Position numbers and translations under genes: made by a program | The notes under the pieces: generated by a model | Seen by the model: only the letters and a program-made list of their open reading frames with translations | The model's database searches: none | Told to the model about the DNA's origin: nothing | In this document: one piece after another, positions 62,803 through 64,000 of the stretch | Numbering within the stretch: position 1 is the first letter of the stretch | Layout: every line of letters starts with the position of its first letter | Assembly (NCBI RefSeq): GCF_020523965.1 | Contig: NZ_JAJAPX010000001.1 | Location: forward strand, 186,001 to 250,000 | Direction: 5' to 3' | From: Neotamlana sargassicola | GTDB lineage: Bacteria; Bacteroidota; Bacteroidia; Flavobacteriales; Flavobacteriaceae | Length of the DNA: 64,000 bases

Positions 62803-63870
62803 TTAGTTAATTAGAGAGTTTTTAAATTCCTTTTGTTCTTTAATCCAAGCGTCATATTCCTCTTGAGTTTCAACAATTATTTTCATTTGCATGTTGTAAT
62901 GAGAAGTACCACAAATTTTATTACAAAGTAATAAATAATCAAACTCGTAACGTTCTAAAGCATCTTCACCTTTAGCAATTAAAGCTTCACTTTTTTCAAC
63001 TCTAATATTATTAATATTCTGAACCTTTTCTATTATTTCCGGAGTTTGTCGCATTTCTTCTGTAGTTACAGTTGGTGTAAAACCAAATTGTGTAATCATA
63101 CCAGGAACACAGTTCATTTGAGCTCTAAAGTGAGGCATGTAAGCAGAATGCAATACATCTTGAGAACGCATTTTAAATAATACTGGCTTACCAACAGGTA
63201 AATGTAATTCGGTAGTGATAATATCATCTTGTGCATTAGGATCAGCTTCATCTAAACCTAATATATTTGCCTTATCGATATCAATTAAACGTACATTTGC
63301 CTTACCCAAAGTATTATCTGCACCAGCATATCTAGCTTTCCAGTTAAATTGTTGTGCATATAACTCTACAACTATTGGATCATCACTTTCATCAACACCC
63401 ATAATGTTAATCCAAGTATTTAATCCATAAATAATTAAACCAGCTAACACAATCACAGGAATAATAGTCCAAATTGCTTCTAACTTATTGTTATCAGCAA
63501 AAAACAGCGCTGTTCTTCCTTTTTCACCTTTATATTTAAAAGCAAAATAGTGTAATAAAAATTGTGTTATAATTTGAACTAAAAATATAATAACTAAAGA
63601 AATAGCCATTAAATTATCGATAGTAGGACCGTGTGCCGATGCTGAATTAGATAATAATGGTAAATCGCCCCATTTAACAACACAAACTATCGTGATGATA
63701 TAAATAAAAGCTAAAAAGCCCATCATTAAATACCCGTTAAGTGTATTGTCCTTATCGGTAGCTATTTGAGAATTTTCGTTTTTTGCTTGAGCTAAATCGA
63801 AAATCTTTACCATTTGCCAAATGGCAATTAATATAAATACTAAAATTATAATTGTTAATAAAGCAGTCAT
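62803..63870 (-). CDS. coxB: Cytochrome c oxidase subunit II with CuA site
   Basis: The 355-residue subunit takes electrons from cytochrome c through the binuclear CuA centre. An N-terminal hydrophobic segment and two further helices precede the periplasmic cupredoxin domain. The CuA ligands are present: the histidine in DVLHSAYMPHF, Cys316, Cys320, His324 and Met327 in CNKICGTSHYNM. The residue between the cysteines that is usually Glu is Lys here. It lies between the alternative complex III tail and coxA, which fits a supercomplex of the two. SCO at 21573-22316 is its likely copper donor. Confidence 0.95.
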   Translation of the reverse strand: MTALLTIIILVFILIAIWQMVKIFDLAQAKNENSQIATDKDNTLNGYLMMGFLAFIYIITIVCVVKWGDLPLLSNSASAHGPTIDNLMAISLVIIFLVQIITQFLLHYFAFKYKGEKGRTALFFADNNKLEAIWTIIPVIVLAGLIIYGLNTWINIMGVDESDDPIVVELYAQQFNWKARYAGADNTLGKANVRLIDIDKANILGLDEADPNAQDDIITTELHLPVGKPVLFKMRSQDVLHSAYMPHFRAQMNCVPGMITQFGFTPTVTTEEMRQTPEIIEKVQNINNIRVEKSEALIAKGEDALERYEFDYLLLCNKICGTSHYNMQMKIIVETQEEYDAWIKEQKEFKNSLIN

Positions 63871-63899
63871 TGTTCCGTTCGTCTTTATTTATATCTTAA

Positions 63900-64000
63900 T
63901 TAATAATGAAACTCTTCACTTTCTTTTATAAGTGGATACCCTTTAGCAAGCAAAGGCGCTTTTGTTAATGCTGTAAATACTACATATATAAATAATCCAG
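63900..64000 (-). CDS. C-terminal end of a quinol:cytochrome c oxidoreductase subunit (ActF-like), partial
   Basis: The minus-strand frame enters from the right edge and ends at 63900. The 32 visible residues begin with a hydrophobic stretch (GLFIYVVFTALTKAPLLAKG) and end with a charged tail (KESEEFHY). This looks like the end of ActF, the membrane subunit of alternative complex III usually encoded just before coxB in Bacteroidota. The identification rests on a short tail plus synteny. Confidence 0.65.
   Translation of the reverse strand, partial: GLFIYVVFTALTKAPLLAKGYPLIKESEEFHY

Noticed and set aside
1-64000. CRISPR arrays, tRNA and rRNA genes, insertion sequences, prophage
   Set aside because: No regularly spaced direct repeats, no tRNA-like cloverleaf noticed, no transposase or phage motifs in any translated gene.

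Overview
The window looks like a stretch of chromosome from a marine-type Flavobacteriaceae (Bacteroidota). The DNA is AT-rich. Several start regions carry the Bacteroidota promoter signature (TAnnTTTG), and Shine-Dalgarno sequences are not evident. The gene content is typical of the family: SprA and PorP/SprF proteins of type IX secretion, a type B gliding-associated C-terminal domain, a caa3-type oxidase next to an alternative complex III gene, and tandem TonB proteins. I saw no tRNA, rRNA, CRISPR array, insertion sequence or phage gene. Most of the window is core genome. The one clearly accessory-looking block is a sugar locus at about 42.6-50.7 kb.

Layout. 0-7.6 kb (+): end of an upstream gene, nadK, a DUF6089 barrel protein, uppS, bamA, two OmpH/Skp-like chaperones and murI, which together form an envelope-biogenesis run. 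7.6-7.7 kb: a structured intergenic element that resembles a dispersed flavobacterial RNA or repeat. 7.7-9.3 kb (-): gamma carbonic anhydrase and a PorP/SprF protein. 9.4-14.1 kb (+): Nfu-type Fe-S scaffold, dodecin, a DUF255 thioredoxin-like lipoprotein, DUF1304 and MscS. 14.2-20.7 kb (-): tsaB and a tripartite ABC exporter (ATPase, two permeases, adaptor, TolC). 20.8-26.1 kb (-): heme O synthase, two subunit III proteins and subunit IV of a heme-copper oxidase, then SCO, a SCO-like protein without cysteines, DUF420 and a small CxxC membrane protein. 26.2-30.9 kb (-): a RemB-like barrel with a TonB-C-like N-terminus, two TonB proteins, VanZ and gcvH. 30.9-41.2 kb (-): the 7.3 kb sprA, ruvA and maeB. 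41.3-42.5 kb (-): an orphan GAF histidine kinase.

42.6-50.7 kb: a predicted sucrose-use locus. A TonB-dependent receptor would bring the sugar across the outer membrane and an SLC45-type MFS permease across the inner membrane. A GH13_18 phosphorylase would split it into glucose-1-phosphate and fructose, and a PfkB kinase would phosphorylate the fructose. A divergent LacI regulator faces two palindromic operators whose centres are 21 bp apart. No SusD is present, and an exported glutaredoxin-like protein sits in the operon.

51-53 kb (-): queG and ruvB. 53.2-60.8 kb (-): a surface cassette of a 1559-residue type B T9SS adhesin, its likely SprF-type partner and an OmpA/PD40 protein. The adhesin contains a 516-bp tandem duplication with about 97% identity. 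61-64 kb (-): coxA, coxB and the tail of the alternative complex III subunit ActF, completing the respiratory theme started at 20.8-26 kb.

Start choices that depart from the longest open frame: bamA (GTG 2455), the first ompH (5218), the PorP/SprF gene (9262), tolC (16392) and the 76-residue frame (21007). Non-ATG starts are inferred for bamA, cyoE (TTG), vanZ (GTG) and sprA (TTG).
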